From positions 9,325,507 to 9,389,506 of the forward strand of contig CM056567.1 in NCBI GenBank assembly GCA_029721515.1: 64,000 nt of DNA, given 5' to 3'. The translations under genes and the position numbers were made by a program. The notes beneath the pieces are model-generated. The model had not been told where the DNA came from and did not search any database. It was given only the letters and a program-made list of their open reading frames with translations. The stretch's first letter is position 1. Each line of letters begins with the position of its first letter. Below, piece by piece: positions 62,101 through 64,000 of this stretch. Source of the stretch: Synanceia verrucosa. Taxonomy: Eukaryota; Chordata; Actinopteri; Perciformes; Synanceiidae.

Positions 62101-63787
62101 ATCAAAGCAGCCCACTTAAAACACTCCCCTTGCATTACTAGTTACAGTTGAAGAGGAATGTGTTCCTTCATGCAAAAATATATTCAATATGCTTAAGCTA
62201 ATGTTTCAACAGTGTTCAATAAACTTGACATGAAAACTAACCTTCAAAGGCTACTACTGCTTGTGTTATCAGCGCTATCAGTAATAACATGTTATCACTT
62301 TAGGCAGGTGCGGATTTTTTTCCCAAATTACAGGTAGCAAAACTTTTTGAGTAATGTTGTAATTAAAGATGTTAAAATTTTTGACTCGTAAAACTCTCTC
62401 ATTTTTAATGAGGTTTTAGGGAACTGTGCTGTGCCTGTCTGCCTGCCTCCATGCCTCCTCCGGTTCTGACACGTCGCCTTGGTAGGTTGCTTCCTGCTGC
62501 ATTCAAAACTATCGGAGACTTGGCTTATTACATACCCTAAAATGCACTTGAAATACCATTTCGACATACATATTCCAATTAACAGACAGTGTCCAATTGA
62601 GCAGGGTCTTTCTTTAAAAACTAGTCTAGACTAGTTGGATCACATGAATAACTAAACAGTGAAAAGAGAACTTAAAAGTCGTTTCACCAGAACAAATCAG
62701 TTAGTGAATTAACATGCCGAGACTATTTTTTTCCTCATTTTTTTTTCTACGATGCAATACCTTATGTCACATTATTTCCGGAAACAGAATGATACACGCG
62801 TATCAATACATTTACGATTTGTATATTGTGGTTTTTGGTTGTAAATCCTATTGATAGTGTTAGAAGAAGCTCTCAAGCGTGGGGGGAGAGCCTCAGAAGA
62901 GCCCCTGAACGCAGCACTACAACAAACCCAGCTGCTTGGCGGTTGAATCGTAAACTAGTATGCAGGATGGTTGGATTCACTATTTTATCAGGCTACAGCA
63001 CCCTACTACGGGGTTTGACTGACACGTTTCCAGTGTAAAATTTCAACGTAACCAATTTAAATTAATTAATGACACCATTATGCAAATGAGCGGATAATAT
63101 AACTCGCTAACCTAATTTACGTCGAGCACAACGAACGGGAACATATTCAAAAGACAGCCGTTAAAAAAAGAAGTGTACATTTTTTCGGGATTTAACTTGA
63201 GCTCTATGTGGATGGGGCGACGAGTGCACCCAAGCCATCTCTCATTACACTGTCTGCAAACTAAAATCATGACTTAAATCTCCTATATTTAAACGTCCGT
63301 TGCTTTTATTTATATGATTTGAACGAGTTGAAGACTCGCGAGGAGAGTGAAAGGGCAGGCTGACGGTTGGAAGATGAACTACGTCGGGTTACATTTAACA
63401 TCTCTGAATATGTGTTATATTCGTTTATTTTTGTTTTTCTTTATCAATCATTTAATTGATTTAATAACTGAGAAATATCGCTTATTGGCTAACTCTTGTG
63501 TAGTAACGTCACAACGCCTTGCTAGCTGACTCAGCCCCTCGAAATGTCACTTTACCGGTGTGCTCCATTCATTCATTCATTCATTTAAATATTCAAGACA
63601 TATCCTCTTAAAACCATCTTCTTGCGCTGCCTGGTGAGTCGGTATAGATAAGAAATAAAAGCTAAACGATAATTTTGTAAGCAATAAATGAACTCACCTT
63701 CCTGGCGAGCGAGATACCATCTGAGCTGACAGGTTTATTCAATAAACTGGCGTTGGAGTATTGTTCGCCTCCTTCTCCTTTCGCCAT
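50606..63787 (-). CDS. mfsd2a: sodium-dependent lysophosphatidylcholine symporter 1 (MFSD2A)
   Basis: Major facilitator with 12 membrane helices that imports LPC-bound DHA and other long-chain fatty acids with Na+; needed at the blood-brain barrier. Exons on -: 63787-63698, 60670-60545, 59587-59463, 55326-55203, 54895-54817, 54729-54560, 54426-54336, 53952-53834, 53597-53514, 51840-51757, 51606-51494, 51403-51260, 50921-50745, 50660-50606. All are GT/AG and in phase, 526 aa (human 530/543). Seen: MAKGEG start; GGAPYQITGCALGFFLQIYL; RAWDAITDP with Asp89 and Asp93 in the cation-site region; CFHVPYSALTMFIS; RMTVEVLGTVLGTAIQGQIV; sequons Asn221 and Asn227 in the large outer loop; FLTRFGKKTAVYVG; C-terminal acidic tail ending STEMANMV. 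Teleosts carry two co-orthologues (mfsd2aa, mfsd2ab); I cannot decide which this is. The human lysine-rich N-terminal stretch is missing here. Confidence 0.97.
51841..53513 (-). other. mfsd2a: mfsd2a intron 9
   Basis: 1.7 kb intron; small ORFs inside show no recognisable family. Nothing else supported. Confidence 0.6.
55327..59462 (-). other. mfsd2a: mfsd2a intron 3
   Basis: Largest mfsd2a intron (4.1 kb). It contains the long AT array and otherwise AT-rich sequence; no exon or gene on either strand recognised. Confidence 0.6.
56077..56131. repeat. (AT)n microsatellite
   Basis: About 27 AT units inside the large mfsd2a intron 3; self-complementary and cruciform-prone. Confidence 0.95.
60671..63697 (-). 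other. mfsd2a: mfsd2a intron 1
   Basis: 3 kb intron next to the first exon. It holds the CATT repeat and TAACGTCAC (near 63502-63511), a CRE-like word. No exon recognised. Confidence 0.5.
63566..63585. repeat. (CATT)n tetranucleotide repeat
   Basis: Five CATT units in mfsd2a intron 1, just after the first exon. Confidence 0.9.
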
Positions 63788-64000
63788 AGCAGAGTCGCTC
63801 GGTTGAACTTGACAGAAAAAAAGCTGAAATAATACAAATCTTTCGAGAAAGTTTAAGGAAACGCGTTCAGTTGTGTCGACGAGGTGTACAATGTGAATCA
63901 AAACTGAGAGGATGCGGAGGCAGAAAGGGTGGATGTAGTAATTTTTAGAGCTACCCGCCCCTTTCAACGTGCCATTCACCCCATGTATCACCCCGCCCCT
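63788..64000 (-). promoter_or_regulatory. mfsd2a: mfsd2a 5' UTR and probable promoter
   Basis: Sequence upstream of the mfsd2a ATG. It includes GC boxes on + (CCCGCCCC at 63954-63961, and again at the window end). No TATA box is evident. The transcription start is not visible, and the promoter probably continues beyond the window. Confidence 0.35.

Noticed and set aside
1..64000. CRISPR arrays, operons, tRNA or rRNA genes
   Set aside because: Tandem signals are simple microsatellites; no spaced repeats, cloverleaf or rRNA sequence was recognised, and the DNA is eukaryotic.

Overview
This is a window of animal nuclear DNA, almost certainly from a ray-finned (teleost) fish. Genes are split by GT/AG introns, non-coding DNA is AT-rich and full of (AC)n/(GT)n microsatellites, several interspersed repeats look like families common in fish genomes, and the encoded proteins are vertebrate orthologues. 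No prokaryotic or viral gene was seen.

Four protein-coding genes are supported. (1) nhsl3 (KIAA1522 orthologue, Nance-Horan syndrome-like 3) lies on the + strand from about 10.9 to 41.7 kb. It has three alternative coding first exons (11068, 18731, 33178), each ending in the same phase and joining a common body of eight exons (34967-40669). (2) yars1 (cytoplasmic tyrosyl-tRNA synthetase) lies on the - strand, with 13 coding exons from 45697 down to 42417 and a non-coding first exon near 46750. (3) inip (SOSS complex subunit C) lies on the - strand at 47340-47651 in a single uninterrupted ORF and is a candidate retrogene. (4) mfsd2a (sodium-dependent lysophosphatidylcholine symporter) lies on the - strand, with 14 coding exons from 63787 down to 50606. 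Exon phases sum correctly for all reconstructed transcripts: nhsl3 1470, 1437 or 1412 aa, yars1 529 aa, mfsd2a 526 aa.

Layout: 1-10 kb holds no recognisable gene, but several repeats including a 250-bp hAT-type element with a perfect 8-bp target duplication. 10-34 kb is the 5' region and long introns of nhsl3, rich in microsatellites. 35-41 kb is the dense nhsl3 body. nhsl3 and yars1 converge tail to tail, with poly(A) signals only about 125 bp apart. inip and mfsd2a follow yars1 in the same orientation. KIAA1522 next to YARS1 is also the arrangement on human chromosome 1p35, so that pair is old synteny; inip and mfsd2a are not neighbours of the pair in human.

The genes do not form one pathway: they cover actin/WAVE-linked cytoskeletal scaffolding (nhsl3), translation (yars1), single-strand DNA damage response (inip) and LPC/DHA lipid uptake (mfsd2a). 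No wholly new system was found. The best leads are the nhsl3 multi-promoter structure, an unexplained spliced 56-codon ORF just upstream of nhsl3, the intronless inip, and an ATF4-type element at the yars1 5' end.
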